DNA of 64,000 nucleotides from Flagellimonas lutimaris. GTDB taxonomy: Bacteria > Bacteroidota > Bacteroidia > Flavobacteriales > Flavobacteriaceae. Shown one piece after another: positions 44,303 through 53,832 of this stretch. The stretch is taken from contig NZ_QXFH01000004.1 of assembly GCF_003581615.1 (NCBI RefSeq), positions 149,215 to 213,214 on the forward strand, written 5' to 3'. Both the position numbers and the translations under genes were made by a program. Under the pieces are notes generated by a model. It was not told where the DNA came from. It searched no databases and was given only the letters and a program-made list of their open reading frames with translations. Numbering within the stretch: the stretch's first letter is position 1; each line of letters opens with the position of its first letter.

Positions 44303-45931
44303 TTATCCCAAAAATGGATATCTATAATCTTCAGGAGTCACAAAAGTTTCCTTGATCAATCTAGGCGATACCCAACGTAAGAGGTTCTGCATGGAGCCTG
44401 CTTTATCGTTGGTTCCCGATGCTCTGGCACCACCAAAGGGTTGTTGTCCCACAACCGCCCCGGTAGGCTTGTCATTGATGTAGAAGTTACCGGCACAGTT
44501 TTGCAATGCCCTTGTAGCTTCGTCAATGGAGTATCTATCTCCTGATAATACTGCTCCTGTTAATCCATACTCGGATGTGCCGTCCACCAGCTTCAATGTT
44601 TCGCTCCAATCTTTATCCTCGTATACATAAATGGTCACTACTGGACCAAATAACTCGGTGTACATGGTCTCGTACTTTGGATTGGTAGTCAATATCACCG
44701 TTGGTTCAATAAAGTATCCTTTGGATTTATCGTAATTACCACCAGCGATTACTTCGGCATCATCATCTGCCTTGGCCTGATCAATATATTTGGCCAGTTT
44801 GTCAAAAGCACCTTCATGTATTACCGCTGTGATAAAATTGCTCATGTCCTCTGGCGAACCAGGTTTGTTGAAAGAGGCAATGTCTTTTTTGACCAATTCC
44901 AAAATCTCATCGGAGGTGGACTTGGGCAAGTAAACCCTTGATGCGGCACTACATTTTTGTCCTTGGAACTCAAAAGCGCCCCTGCTGATGGCTGTGGCCA
45001 CCTGTTGAGGTTTGGCTGTTGGGTGGGCGATGATGAAATCCTTACCGCCTGTTTCCCCTACAATTCTAGGATATGTTTTATAGTTATGGATGTTGTTTCC
45101 AATTTGTTTCCAAAGCGATTTGAATACATCGGTGGAACCTGTGAAATGGATTCCGGAGAAATCAGGACTTGATAAAACGGTATCCGAAATCATTACCGGG
45201 TCTCCATACACCACATTGATAACACCATCTGGAAGTCCAGCTTCCTTGAAAACGTCTACAATTACCTTGGCAGAATATACTTGACTGTCACTAGGTTTCC
45301 ATACCACTACATTCCCCATCATTGCGGCACTAGCGGGAAGGTTCCCTGCAATGGCTGTAAAGTTGAACGGGGTAATGGCGTATACAAAACCTTCCAAAGG
45401 ACGATACTCCACTCGGTTCCAGACACCTTCGGAGGATTCCGGTTGTTCACCATAAATTTGCGACATGTACTCTACATTGAATCGCAGAAAGTCTATGATC
45501 TCACAAGCCGAATCAATCTCGGCTTGGTAAATGTTCTTGGATTGTGCGATCATGGTCGCAGCGTTCATCTTGGCACGGTAAGGTCCTGCAATGAGTTCAG
45601 CAGCTTTCAAGAAAATCGCTGCACGTTGTTCCCAAGTTAAATTGGCCCAAGCATCCCTAGCTTCCAAACAATTGGAAATGGCTTTTTCCACATGTTCTTT
45701 TTCTGCCAAATGGTAATGGCCAACAATGTGCTTGTGGTCGTGCGGGGGAGACATAGGCTTCGTATTGCCTGTTTTTATCTCTTCGCTTCCAATATAAAGT
45801 GGTACATCCACTTTATCGTTGTAAAACGCTTTATATTGTTTTAGTACTTCTTCTCGTTCGGGGGAACCTGGAGCATAGCTCAGAACAGGTTCATTGTATG
45901 CGGTCGGAACTTGAAAAAATCCTTTTCCCAT
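44303..45931 (-). CDS. pruA: 1-pyrroline-5-carboxylate (glutamate semialdehyde) dehydrogenase
   Basis: NAD+-dependent dehydrogenase of proline breakdown, 542 residues, single-function type (no proline dehydrogenase domain). Active-site Cys is in AFEFQGQKCSAASRVY, the Glu in IVGETGGKDF, and the cofactor loops are AITPFNFTAI and HFTGSTDVF. The C-terminus has GEYG-like LTGAVLS and NFYINDKPTGAVVGQQPFGG. ATG at 45931 gives the family start MGKGFFQVP; 45964 lies within the promoter box. No putA partner is adjacent. Confidence 0.96.
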   Translation of the reverse strand: MGKGFFQVPTAYNEPVLSYAPGSPEREEVLKQYKAFYNDKVDVPLYIGSEEIKTGNTKPMSPPHDHKHIVGHYHLAEKEHVEKAISNCLEARDAWANLTWEQRAAIFLKAAELIAGPYRAKMNAATMIAQSKNIYQAEIDSACEIIDFLRFNVEYMSQIYGEQPESSEGVWNRVEYRPLEGFVYAITPFNFTAIAGNLPASAAMMGNVVVWKPSDSQVYSAKVIVDVFKEAGLPDGVINVVYGDPVMISDTVLSSPDFSGIHFTGSTDVFKSLWKQIGNNIHNYKTYPRIVGETGGKDFIIAHPTAKPQQVATAISRGAFEFQGQKCSAASRVYLPKSTSDEILELVKKDIASFNKPGSPEDMSNFITAVIHEGAFDKLAKYIDQAKADDDAEVIAGGNYDKSKGYFIEPTVILTTNPKYETMYTELFGPVVTIYVYEDKDWSETLKLVDGTSEYGLTGAVLSGDRYSIDEATRALQNCAGNFYINDKPTGAVVGQQPFGGARASGTNDKAGSMQNLLRWVSPRLIKETFVTPEDYRYPFLG

Positions 45932-45961
45932 AAAAATATTTTTAAAGATTAACAATTCTAT

Positions 45962-45969
45962 CAAAGGTA
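45962..45969 (-). promoter_or_regulatory. -7 box for pruA
   Basis: TACCTTTG on the - strand matches TAnnTTTG exactly, 30 bases before ATG at 45931. It overlaps the frame extension to 45964, arguing against that longer start. Confidence 0.6.
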
Positions 45970-46002
45970 GTGAAACCTATAACGAATATAAAATGATGCT
46001 GG

Positions 46003-46389
46003 TTAGTTTATGGCGAAGGGAGCAGCGAACTTAAATGTTGGGATTTCAACCTGAAACTCTTCTGCATTGGTGAAGTTGACCATGTCATAATGTCCACGCA
46101 TAGCGCCTACAGGTGAAGCTAATAGGCATCCGGAGCTATAGGTGTGCGATTTACCTGGTTTTATCACTGGCTTTCTGCCAATTACACCTTCTCCATCTAC
46201 GGTTTCCATTTCTTTGAGGGCGTCAAATACATCCCAATGCCTTGCCGTAAGCTGTACGGTATCCTTACTAAGGTTTTCGATGGATATGGTATAGCCGAAC
46301 GCATAGTGCACTTTATAGTTTTTGAAGAAAGTACCTTCAAAAGAGGTGCTAACCGATACTTTAATTCCTTTAGTTACCTGTGTAAACAT
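46003..46389 (-). CDS. apaG: ApaG protein
   Basis: A 128-residue ApaG/FBXO3-like beta-sandwich protein. Motifs: GIKVSVSTSFEG, YTISIENLSKDTVQLTARHW, GEGVIGRKPVIKPGKSHTYSSGCLLASPVGAMRGHY. ApaG is often labelled Co2+/Mg2+ efflux protein, but the biochemical role is unclear. ATG at 46389 (MFTQVTKGIK) is chosen; 46410 would overlap the DUF3667 gene by 20 bases, whereas this start leaves 1 base between the genes. Confidence 0.93.
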   Translation of the reverse strand: MFTQVTKGIKVSVSTSFEGTFFKNYKVHYAFGYTISIENLSKDTVQLTARHWDVFDALKEMETVDGEGVIGRKPVIKPGKSHTYSSGCLLASPVGAMRGHYDMVNFTNAEEFQVEIPTFKFAAPFAIN

Positions 46390-46390
46390 A

Positions 46391-47644
46391 TCAATTATAG
46401 GTAAAGACACTTCCCGTAAACGTAGCTATGATCGTGAGAAAGGCCAAAATCATAAATATGGTGTTCAGAAAGATGTATTTCACAATAGTTTTAAATCTTC
46501 CTTGTCCATAAAATTTTCGCATTGCCTTATATAGGTAAAAGCCGAAAATCAGCAGAAAGATTCCTGAGCTGTTTGCATCGAATAGGGTATCCAATGTAAA
46601 GCTAAGGATCAGCAATATAAATAAGAGTGATTGATTGTGAAAGCTAAAAATAAGATGATCGGTGTAGGTATAATTATTTCTGATGTAAACCAGCGAAATG
46701 AATACTGTGAACACTGGTAAAAAGAAAAATATGATAAAAGGGAGCTTGGATATGGTGTCATTGATCCATGTTCCAGGTTGGCTCAATACTTTCAAGACGC
46801 TGTTGGAAAAATTGAAAGCCATCTTATTGGTGGTGCTTTCGTCTATATTGTATTTAGCTTGTGCCTGTCCAAAGTTGTAAAGGGTGTCTTTTTTGATGGC
46901 ATATCCAAAAAATTCAGCTTTTCTAGAAAATGCGCCCATGCCTGATTCTTTTTCAAGACTTTTAAAATAGCCTGCTGGATTGGCATTCATAAAAGAATCT
47001 TTTTGCTTTTTCTTTTCATTTGCTCCTTGCATAAAAACTCCCAAGGAATCCAAATACTTCAATTGTGATGACATTTCTGGGTCATCGGTATTAATGGAGT
47101 CGAACTTTTGCAGGCCTGCCAAAATCTCGGGGTTCCTTTTTTTTATTGAATCCAACTTTTTCATGGCTTTTTCGGATTGCTCTTTCATGGCAACACTGTC
47201 CACTTCCAAATCACCCGAACCCAAGTCAAAGCTAATGGGACCATTATATATGGTGCCATCAAAATCTTTGGCGGCTTCATCTAAATTGGCGAACTGGTTA
47301 TTGTAGGTAACCATCAAAAAATATAGGAAGGCCAAACTCAATAAAAACCGGAATGGATTGGTGTAGGTAATTCTTTTGCCATTTACATAATCCTTAGTTA
47401 TTCTTCCTGGCCTTAACAATAGGGCGTAAAGTGTGGTTAAAAGCTTGGAATCGTAATTGATCAAGCTGGAGAAAAACTCATCAAAAAAATCTTTGAGCGT
47501 GAGTTTTTTGGTGCTATTGGCTTGGGAGCAGTTAGGGCAATACTTGTCGCTTATATCCAGTGGGTGTCCACAGTTCAGGCATTTTACACCCCTAAACTTG
47601 AGTTCGTAGCGACCTTTGGTGATCAAACCATCTTTTTTCCCCAT
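46391..47644 (-). CDS. DUF3667 membrane protein with N-terminal zinc ribbon
   Basis: 417 residues. The start has a Cys4 zinc ribbon (Cys22, 25, 36, 39: CLNCGHPLDISDKYCPNC), then the DUF3667 signature region SLINYDSKLLTTLYALLLRPGRITKDYVNGKR and NPFRFLLSLAFLYFL, a long hydrophilic coiled-coil-like insert (about 110-270) and four or five membrane helices at the C-terminus. Common in Bacteroidota, function unknown. It precedes apaG with a 1-base gap and follows the plug-type protein by 32 bases. Confidence 0.86.
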   Translation of the reverse strand: MGKKDGLITKGRYELKFRGVKCLNCGHPLDISDKYCPNCSQANSTKKLTLKDFFDEFFSSLINYDSKLLTTLYALLLRPGRITKDYVNGKRITYTNPFRFLLSLAFLYFLMVTYNNQFANLDEAAKDFDGTIYNGPISFDLGSGDLEVDSVAMKEQSEKAMKKLDSIKKRNPEILAGLQKFDSINTDDPEMSSQLKYLDSLGVFMQGANEKKKQKDSFMNANPAGYFKSLEKESGMGAFSRKAEFFGYAIKKDTLYNFGQAQAKYNIDESTTNKMAFNFSNSVLKVLSQPGTWINDTISKLPFIIFFFLPVFTVFISLVYIRNNYTYTDHLIFSFHNQSLLFILLILSFTLDTLFDANSSGIFLLIFGFYLYKAMRKFYGQGRFKTIVKYIFLNTIFMILAFLTIIATFTGSVFTYN

Positions 47645-47676
47645 GCCTTTTCTTTAGGATTTGGGTCTAAAGATAA

Positions 47677-48921
47677 TTAATTGCTGATATTTCTAGAGTT
47701 TACGGAGCCGATACCTATTATACTATCGTACATATCCCCAAAATCACGGTAATAAACTAAAATGAGATAGTTGTTTTCGGTAAAGTGGAAGTTGCCGCTG
47801 ACAATATTGGGTTCAATGGTTCCATTTTCCCTTTGCACAACGTATTTATAATTGTAGAAACCTTGCTTTATCATAAGGGTCGCCTCAAACTTTCCGGTTT
47901 CTTCGTTGAAAATCATTTTGTTTTCCTCGCCCAAATCATAGTTGTTGAACTTTCCGATTACATATACACTGTCCAATCCAATTTGATTGGTGTAGGGCAA
48001 GCTAAAATGTACTTTGGAATATTCCGCTTCTCTAGAAACATCATCCCCTTGGAGTGTGCGTACCACAAAATCCCCATTAATGTCGGGGAAGTAGGTGTAC
48101 TCCTTGTCGTACCGATATTCATTGGTAAATAAATAATGGTGGTACACATCTCTCATCTCGATGTTGGATATGGCAAAAGTTGGGGAGCGAAGGTCTTTGG
48201 TGTCAAAGTTCAAATATTCGTTTCCACCAAAAAAGCTGGTTTCCTCATTGTATTTGTAAACAAGCTCGGTGCCAATAGTGAATTGGGGTTTTATATTGTA
48301 TAGTGCTGTGGGCCAATGATGATTTTGTATGATGGCAACCTTTACTTCTTTTTTTGGGTTGACAATTCTAAAAGAAGCCGTGTTAATGTTAAACTGCACT
48401 ACTTGCTTTGTATTGATGAAGTTGAAGTCTCGCGACCTTTTTACAACGCCTGCAATGGAAACGGCATCTCGGAATACAACAAACCTTCTTGAAAATTGGA
48501 GGTCGCCGTAACTATTGTAGATTTCCAGTACATAGTTGCCCGTAACCTTTAATTTAACATTTTCGTTCGGGATTGTGAGCCGATAATTGGAGTAAGGCTG
48601 TAGGGTGGTGTAGCTGTTTTCGTAGTCTATAATGCGTTGGTTGTCGGCTCCGTCCAAATATTGTGATTTTAGCAATTGCGATGGGGTCCAATCGTAATCA
48701 CAATGGATAATTTTGTAGTAGTAATCTTGCTCATTGGCTGTTAGGTCATCAAACTCCAAAGTCATGGATTCCCCAAGTTGTATTACGGGAAATTGGTCTT
48801 CTGTAGGACCTTTAAAAACTACGGTTTTGATGTTTTCCGGCGGATTCACCTCTTTTACAACTTGTCCAAAAGTAGAAGTGGTAATAAAAACCGATAGGGA
48901 GAGAATGTAGGTAAAGCGCAT
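47677..48921 (-). CDS. DUF5103 protein, T9SS plug-type
   Basis: About 414 residues with a signal peptide (MRFTYILSLSVFITTSTFGQ) and mostly beta-strand content. It starts with VKEVNPPENIKTVVFKGPTEDQFPVIQLGESMTLEFDDL and YYYKIIHCDYDWTPSQL, which I recognise as the DUF5103 family, whose members plug the SprA channel of the type IX secretion system in Flavobacterium. Later segments (FNNYDLGEENKMIFNE, GFYNYKYVV) look like an immunoglobulin or CBM48-like fold. With PorT it is the second T9SS-linked gene here. The start could also be 48930. Confidence 0.82.
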   Translation of the reverse strand: MRFTYILSLSVFITTSTFGQVVKEVNPPENIKTVVFKGPTEDQFPVIQLGESMTLEFDDLTANEQDYYYKIIHCDYDWTPSQLLKSQYLDGADNQRIIDYENSYTTLQPYSNYRLTIPNENVKLKVTGNYVLEIYNSYGDLQFSRRFVVFRDAVSIAGVVKRSRDFNFINTKQVVQFNINTASFRIVNPKKEVKVAIIQNHHWPTALYNIKPQFTIGTELVYKYNEETSFFGGNEYLNFDTKDLRSPTFAISNIEMRDVYHHYLFTNEYRYDKEYTYFPDINGDFVVRTLQGDDVSREAEYSKVHFSLPYTNQIGLDSVYVIGKFNNYDLGEENKMIFNEETGKFEATLMIKQGFYNYKYVVQRENGTIEPNIVSGNFHFTENNYLILVYYRDFGDMYDSIIGIGSVNSRNISN

Positions 48922-49030
48922 CAAGGACAAAAATTTGGAGTAAAGGTAAACAAAAAGTATGCCCAGTGAATTAAGCTCGGTATAATCCCAATTTTATGGT
49001 TAATTATTATGAAAACAATCCTTTTAGTGC

Positions 49031-49038
49031 TATTTTTG
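49031..49038 (+). promoter_or_regulatory. -7 box for the nqr operon
   Basis: TATTTTTG matches TAnnTTTG exactly, 34 bases before the nqrA start. No TTG at the expected -33 distance is evident. Confidence 0.6.
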
Positions 49039-49072
49039 CGTCCGATTTTGATAATAAAAGGTCTACAACAAT

Positions 49073-50425
49073 ATGTCTAAAGACATCCGGATTAGAAAGG
49101 GGTTGAACATCAACCTCGTCGGGGCTGCAAAGCAGACTGTTTCCAAAGCCGTTACTAGTAACGTGTATGCCCTGAACCTAGATGATTTCCACGGAATCAC
49201 TCCAAAAATGTTGATAAAACAAGGAGAAGAAGTAAAAGCGGGCGAACCCCTCTTTTACAACAAGAACAACGAAGAAATGCACTTCGTTTCTCCAGTTAGT
49301 GGAGAGCTTGTGGAAATTGTCAGGGGAGCAAGGAGAAAAATCTTAACACTTAAGATTCTTGCCGATAAAGAACAAAATTACATGATCAATAAGGTGCCGG
49401 ATTTGGATACGGCGGATGGAGAAGCCATTAAATCCTACCTCTTACATTGTGGTGGCTGGCCCTTTATCAAACAAAGACCTTATGATGTGATCGCTGATCC
49501 CAGTGTGACCCCAAAAGCAATTTTTGTTTCGGGATACGCCACGGCACCATTGGCGGCTGACCCTGACTTTGTTTTAAAAGACAAAGAGCAGGAGATTCAA
49601 GCAGCAATAATGGGTCTAAGCAAACTTACACCTGGAAAAATCCATGTTTCCATTGGAAAATCCAGCAGGTCGCCTTTCAATGATATTAAAGGAATAGAGC
49701 TTCACAAGGTTTCTGGGCCTCATCCAGCAGGTTTGGTAGGTACGCAGATCAACAAAATCGATCCCGTTAACAAAGGTGAAACGGTTTGGACTTTGTCCCC
49801 ACAAGACCTTGTTATGGTTGGTGAACTTTTGCTGACCGGTAAGTTCAATGCAGAAAGAATTGTGGCCCTGGCTGGTTCTGTGATAAAGGAGCCAAAATAC
49901 TATACAACAAAAATCGGAGCCGAAATCTCTACCTTTTTATACGCAAGTGGTGTAAATGAGGATAGATTTAGATTGATAAACGGAGATGTGCTAACGGGAA
50001 CCAAAACAAACACCGAAGGGCATCTTGGATTTTATAACAATACGGTAACCGCTATTCCGGAAGGTGATGACTACGAATTTTTCGGATGGAACAAGCCAGT
50101 ATTTGATAAAATTTCTACTACAAGAGCATTGACCTTTTCTTGGTTGTTGCCTAAAAAGAAATATGATTTGGATACCAATACCAATGGAGAGCATAGAGCT
50201 TTTGTGGTAACTGGGCAATACGAACAAGTTTTTCCAATGGATATTTACCCTCTTCAATTGTTGAAGGCTTGTATGGTAAAAGATTTGGACGAGATGGAGC
50301 AATTGGGTCTCTATGAGGTGGCTCCGGAGGATTTCTCTTTGACAGAATTCATATGCATATCAAAACAACCACACCAACAAATAATCAGGGAAGGATTGGA
50401 TTTGTTGCAAAAAGAACTTGGATAA
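49073..50425 (+). CDS. nqrA: NqrA, Na+-translocating NADH:quinone reductase subunit A
   Basis: Peripheral subunit of the Na+-pumping NADH:quinone oxidoreductase, facing the cytoplasm and taking part in quinone reduction. 450 residues. Seen: IRIRKGLNINLVG at the start, lipoyl-like QGEEVKAGEPLFY and VSPVSGELVEIVRGARRKIL, SGYATAPLAADPDFV, GPHPAGLVGTQINKIDPV and the C-terminal FSLTEFICISK. First gene of the operon; nqrB starts 1 base after its stop. Confidence 0.97.
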   Translation: MSKDIRIRKGLNINLVGAAKQTVSKAVTSNVYALNLDDFHGITPKMLIKQGEEVKAGEPLFYNKNNEEMHFVSPVSGELVEIVRGARRKILTLKILADKEQNYMINKVPDLDTADGEAIKSYLLHCGGWPFIKQRPYDVIADPSVTPKAIFVSGYATAPLAADPDFVLKDKEQEIQAAIMGLSKLTPGKIHVSIGKSSRSPFNDIKGIELHKVSGPHPAGLVGTQINKIDPVNKGETVWTLSPQDLVMVGELLLTGKFNAERIVALAGSVIKEPKYYTTKIGAEISTFLYASGVNEDRFRLINGDVLTGTKTNTEGHLGFYNNTVTAIPEGDDYEFFGWNKPVFDKISTTRALTFSWLLPKKKYDLDTNTNGEHRAFVVTGQYEQVFPMDIYPLQLLKACMVKDLDEMEQLGLYEVAPEDFSLTEFICISKQPHQQIIREGLDLLQKELG

Positions 50426-50426
50426 T

Positions 50427-51677
50427 ATGGGAATGAAAGAAAAATTACATCAGTTAAAACTAAAGTATCAGGGCAAAAAAATGGCTCCGGCCTTTAATGC
50501 ACTGCATACGTTTCTTTATACACCAAACGAAACCACACATTCTGGTGCTCACGTTCGCGGTGCGGATGACTTGAAGCGTACCATGAACACCGTAATTTTG
50601 GCCTTGGTGCCATGCCTGTTGTTCGGTATGTTCAACGCAGGATATCAACATTACTCTGCAATCAATGGTTTTCCAGAGAGCTTCTCTTTGTTTGATCATT
50701 TCTTGACATGGGATAACTTCTTGGTGGGAATCACTACGGTTTTGCCTTTAGTGATAGTTTCTTATGGAATTGGACTTGGTATTGAATTTTTGTTCGCTGT
50801 GATCAAAGGTCATGAGGTTGAAGAGGGATACTTGGTAACAGGAATGTTGGTTCCTTTGATTGTTCCTGTAGACACACCACTTTGGATGTTGGCCATTGCG
50901 GTAGCCTTTGGTGTAGTAATCGGTAAAGAAGTTTTCGGCGGTACCGGAATGAATATATTAAACCCTGCGTTGACCATACGTGCATTTTTATTTTTCGCTT
51001 ATCCAACTTGGATGAGTGGTGATAAAGTTTGGGTACATGGAGCGGTTGAGAGAGCAGGGACGGCGGATGCCATTTCTGGTGAAACCGTTTTGGGTTCATT
51101 GGCACAAGGTTCGGATTATAGTTATTCTTTGGCCGATATGTTCTACGGATTTATACCGGGTTCTGTTGGTGAAACATCAACCTTGTTGATAATATTAGGA
51201 GGTCTTTTCTTGGTCTTCTCAAAAATAGCCTCTTGGAGAATTATGGTGAGCGCCGTAGTTGGAGCTTTGGCCATGGGACTCATATTTAATGGAATTGTAG
51301 ATGCTGGTTGGTTACCGGAGTATAGCAAGTTCTATACCCTAATGAGTTTTCCTTACTGGCAACACTTGTTAGTGGGAGGCTTGGCCTTCGGTATTGTATT
51401 TATGGCTACTGACCCTGTTACCGGTTCTCAGACCAATAAAGGTAAATGGTACTATGGATTTTTTATAGGGTTCCTATCGGTAATGATTAGGGTTTTCAAC
51501 CCTGGATACCCAGAAGGTGTATTCTTGGCCATCTTATTGATGAACGTATTTGCACCTACCATCGACCATTATGTGGTAAGAGGTAACATTAAAAAGAGAT
51601 TGAAACGATTTAAGACAGCAACCATATATCCAAACGCTTCGGATGAGGTTGATTCACTAAAAACGGAAACAGCTTAA
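50427..51677 (+). CDS. nqrB: NqrB, Na+-NQR subunit B with covalent FMN site
   Basis: Integral membrane subunit with about ten helices that carries covalently bound FMN, riboflavin and a Na+ path. 416 residues. The flavin attachment threonine is expected in the SGET motif (ADAISGETVLGSL), where Vibrio has SGAT. Other signatures: GADDLKRTMNTVI, GGTGMNILNPALTIRAFLFF and MATDPVTGSQTN. ATG at 50427 is used; 50418 lies inside nqrA. The FMN would be attached by ApbE encoded downstream. Confidence 0.97.
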   Translation: MGMKEKLHQLKLKYQGKKMAPAFNALHTFLYTPNETTHSGAHVRGADDLKRTMNTVILALVPCLLFGMFNAGYQHYSAINGFPESFSLFDHFLTWDNFLVGITTVLPLVIVSYGIGLGIEFLFAVIKGHEVEEGYLVTGMLVPLIVPVDTPLWMLAIAVAFGVVIGKEVFGGTGMNILNPALTIRAFLFFAYPTWMSGDKVWVHGAVERAGTADAISGETVLGSLAQGSDYSYSLADMFYGFIPGSVGETSTLLIILGGLFLVFSKIASWRIMVSAVVGALAMGLIFNGIVDAGWLPEYSKFYTLMSFPYWQHLLVGGLAFGIVFMATDPVTGSQTNKGKWYYGFFIGFLSVMIRVFNPGYPEGVFLAILLMNVFAPTIDHYVVRGNIKKRLKRFKTATIYPNASDEVDSLKTETA

Positions 51678-51679
51678 TT

Positions 51680-52429
51680 ATGGCAATCAATACTGATAAA
51701 AATAGCTACACTGTAATATTTGCAGTCTTAATGGTTGTTGTTGTGGGGTCGCTACTAGCTTTTGTTGCATCTGGCCTTAAGCCAAAGATTGATGAGAACG
51801 AACGCTTCGAAAAGCAACAGAACATCCTATATGCCATGGGGGTAAACAATAATGAAGGTGAAGGCGATGTTTCTTTCATTCCTACTACAGAGGTAGAAGA
51901 TGAATTTTCAAAATATATAACCGAGCAATTGGTTTTAGAAGGTTCGGAAGCTGTTGAAAAGGAGAACGCTTACCTTATTGATGTACAAAAGGAGTTGGCC
52001 AAAATCAAAAAAGGAGAAAAGGCTGAACTTCCATTGCTTATCGGTGAAAAGGATGGAGAAAAATTCTATATCATCCCTATGTACGGAAAAGGACTTTGGG
52101 ATGCCATTTGGGGTTACCTTTCTGTGGATGAAAATATGGAAATAAAAGGTGTTTATTTTGATCACCGAGGGGAAACTCCTGGACTGGGAGCGAATATCAA
52201 GCAACGCTTTTTTATGGATGACTTTAAAGGGGAATCCATTATGGATGGCAATACTTACGCAGGTGTTAATGTTGCAAAAGGCAACAACGATCCTTTGAAC
52301 CAGGATAAAGAAGATAACGCTGTGGATGCATTGGCAGGTGCTACCATTACAGGTAATGGAGTAAGTGCAATGATCAAAGAAAGCCTTAAGCTTTATAAAC
52401 CTTATTTACAAACTATCAGAACCAATTAA
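51680..52429 (+). CDS. nqrC: NqrC, Na+-NQR subunit C with covalent FMN site
   Basis: Single-spanning subunit, 249 residues. One N-terminal helix (YTVIFAVLMVVVVGSLLAFVASGL) anchors a periplasmic domain holding FMN on threonine in the motif DALAGATITGNGV (near residue 220), matching the ApbE target pattern with an AGAT variant. Also GLWDAIWGYLSVD and GETPGLGANI, standard for the FMN-binding domain. It lies 2 bases after nqrB. Confidence 0.97.
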   Translation: MAINTDKNSYTVIFAVLMVVVVGSLLAFVASGLKPKIDENERFEKQQNILYAMGVNNNEGEGDVSFIPTTEVEDEFSKYITEQLVLEGSEAVEKENAYLIDVQKELAKIKKGEKAELPLLIGEKDGEKFYIIPMYGKGLWDAIWGYLSVDENMEIKGVYFDHRGETPGLGANIKQRFFMDDFKGESIMDGNTYAGVNVAKGNNDPLNQDKEDNAVDALAGATITGNGVSAMIKESLKLYKPYLQTIRTN

Positions 52430-52430
52430 T

Positions 52431-53078
52431 ATGGCGCTACTATCAAAAAAAGATGCAAATCTTATAAAGGACCCATTAGCGGATAATAACCCGATTACCA
52501 TTCAGGTATTGGGTATCTGTTCTGCATTGGCAATTACTGCTGAGCTTAAAGCTTCTGTGGTAATGGCAATATCTGTGTTGTTTGTACTGGGTGTTGGTAA
52601 CGTGGTAATATCGCTCATACGTAATATTATCCCCGCAAAAATTAGAATTATTGTTCAGCTGGTTGTGGTTGCCGCATTGGTAATCATTGTAGATCAGGTG
52701 TTGAAGGCGTTTGCTTACGAACTTAGTAAAACCCTCTCTGTATTCGTTGGACTTATTATCACCAACTGTATTATTATGGGACGTTTTGAAGCTTTTGCTT
52801 TGGGCAACGGTCCATGGAAAGCATTTTTGGATGGTATCGGTAACGCATTGGGTTATGGAATAATTTTAGTAATCGTTGGTTTCTTTAGGGAACTATTGGG
52901 GTCTGGAACGCTTTTCGGAATGAAGGTTTTGGGAGACCCTGTCGCTAAAACAGGCTTGTACTCCATAGGCTATGAGAACAATGGTTTTATGATTATTCCA
53001 CCAGCAGCATTGATTGTTGTGGGAATCATAATCTGGGTACAACGCTCTAAGAACAGAGCATTAATTGAAGAAGCATAA
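52431..53078 (+). CDS. nqrD: NqrD, Na+-NQR subunit D
   Basis: Membrane subunit of six helices, 215 residues. Motifs: DPLADNNPITIQVLGICSALAIT at the start, NCIIMGRFEAFALGNGPW with a conserved Cys on an inward helix, GYGIILVIVGFFRELLGSG and NGFMIIPPAALI. It starts 1 base after nqrC and is related to NqrE in fold. Confidence 0.97.
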   Translation: MALLSKKDANLIKDPLADNNPITIQVLGICSALAITAELKASVVMAISVLFVLGVGNVVISLIRNIIPAKIRIIVQLVVVAALVIIVDQVLKAFAYELSKTLSVFVGLIITNCIIMGRFEAFALGNGPWKAFLDGIGNALGYGIILVIVGFFRELLGSGTLFGMKVLGDPVAKTGLYSIGYENNGFMIIPPAALIVVGIIIWVQRSKNRALIEEA

Positions 53079-53089
53079 ACTAAGGAAGC

Positions 53090-53830
53090 ATGTTAGAGCA
53101 TTTAGAACTATTTTTTAGATCAATCTTCGTAGACAATATGGTGTTTGCGGTCTTTTTGGGGATGTGTTCCTATTTGGCCGTATCCAAAAAAGTATCCACT
53201 GCCGTTGGATTGGGTGCTGCCGTAATCTTCGTTTTGGGAGTTACCGTTCCTTTGAACTGGTTGTTGGATAAATATTTATTGCAAGATGGAGCCTTGGTTT
53301 GGTTAGGTCCAGAGTATGCGGATTACGACCTTAGTTTCCTATCATTCATCCTATTTATTGCAACCATCGCGACCATGGTTCAGTTAGTAGAGATTGTGGT
53401 CGAGAAGTTTTCTCCATCATTGTATAACTCATTGGGTATTTTCTTGCCTTTGATTGCAGTAAACTGTGCAATCTTGGGAGGTTCTTTATTTATGCAGACG
53501 CGTGAGATTCCAAATATTGGGTTGGCCTTAAATTATGGCATAAGTTCCGGTATTGGATGGTTCCTTGCCATTTTGGCGATAGCTGCCATTCGTGAAAAAA
53601 TTAGATACTCCAATGTGCCAGCGCCTTTGCGTGGTTTGGGAATTACGTTTATAATCACAGGTTTAATGGGAATTGGTTTCCAAAGTTTTGGTGGTATGCT
53701 TACGGGAGATAATGAGCCGCCAGAGGAAACTCAAAGCACAACCGTTGAAACTAAGGAAGAAAAAGAAATTAAAAAGGAGATTGAGGACAAGGAAGAAGCA
53801 ATCTCTTATAACGAAGCCTTAAACAAATAA
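53090..53830 (+). CDS. nqrE: NqrE, Na+-NQR subunit E with charged C-terminal tail
   Basis: Membrane subunit with six helices; the conserved region is [50 protein letters not shown] and [40 protein letters not shown]. Family members end near that point (about 200 residues). Here the 246-residue protein has an extra tail of about 40 residues, rich in Glu, Lys and Thr ([14 protein letters not shown]). The gene lies 11 bases after nqrD and 2 before nqrF. Confidence 0.96.
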   Translation: MLEHLELFFRSIFVDNMVFAVFLGMCSYLAVSKKVSTAVGLGAAVIFVLGVTVPLNWLLDKYLLQDGALVWLGPEYADYDLSFLSFILFIATIATMVQLVEIVVEKFSPSLYNSLGIFLPLIAVNCAILGGSLFMQTREIPNIGLALNYGISSGIGWFLAILAIAAIREKIRYSNVPAPLRGLGITFIITGLMGIGFQSFGGMLTGDNEPPEETQSTTVETKEEKEIKKEIEDKEEAISYNEALNK

Positions 53831-53832
53831 AG

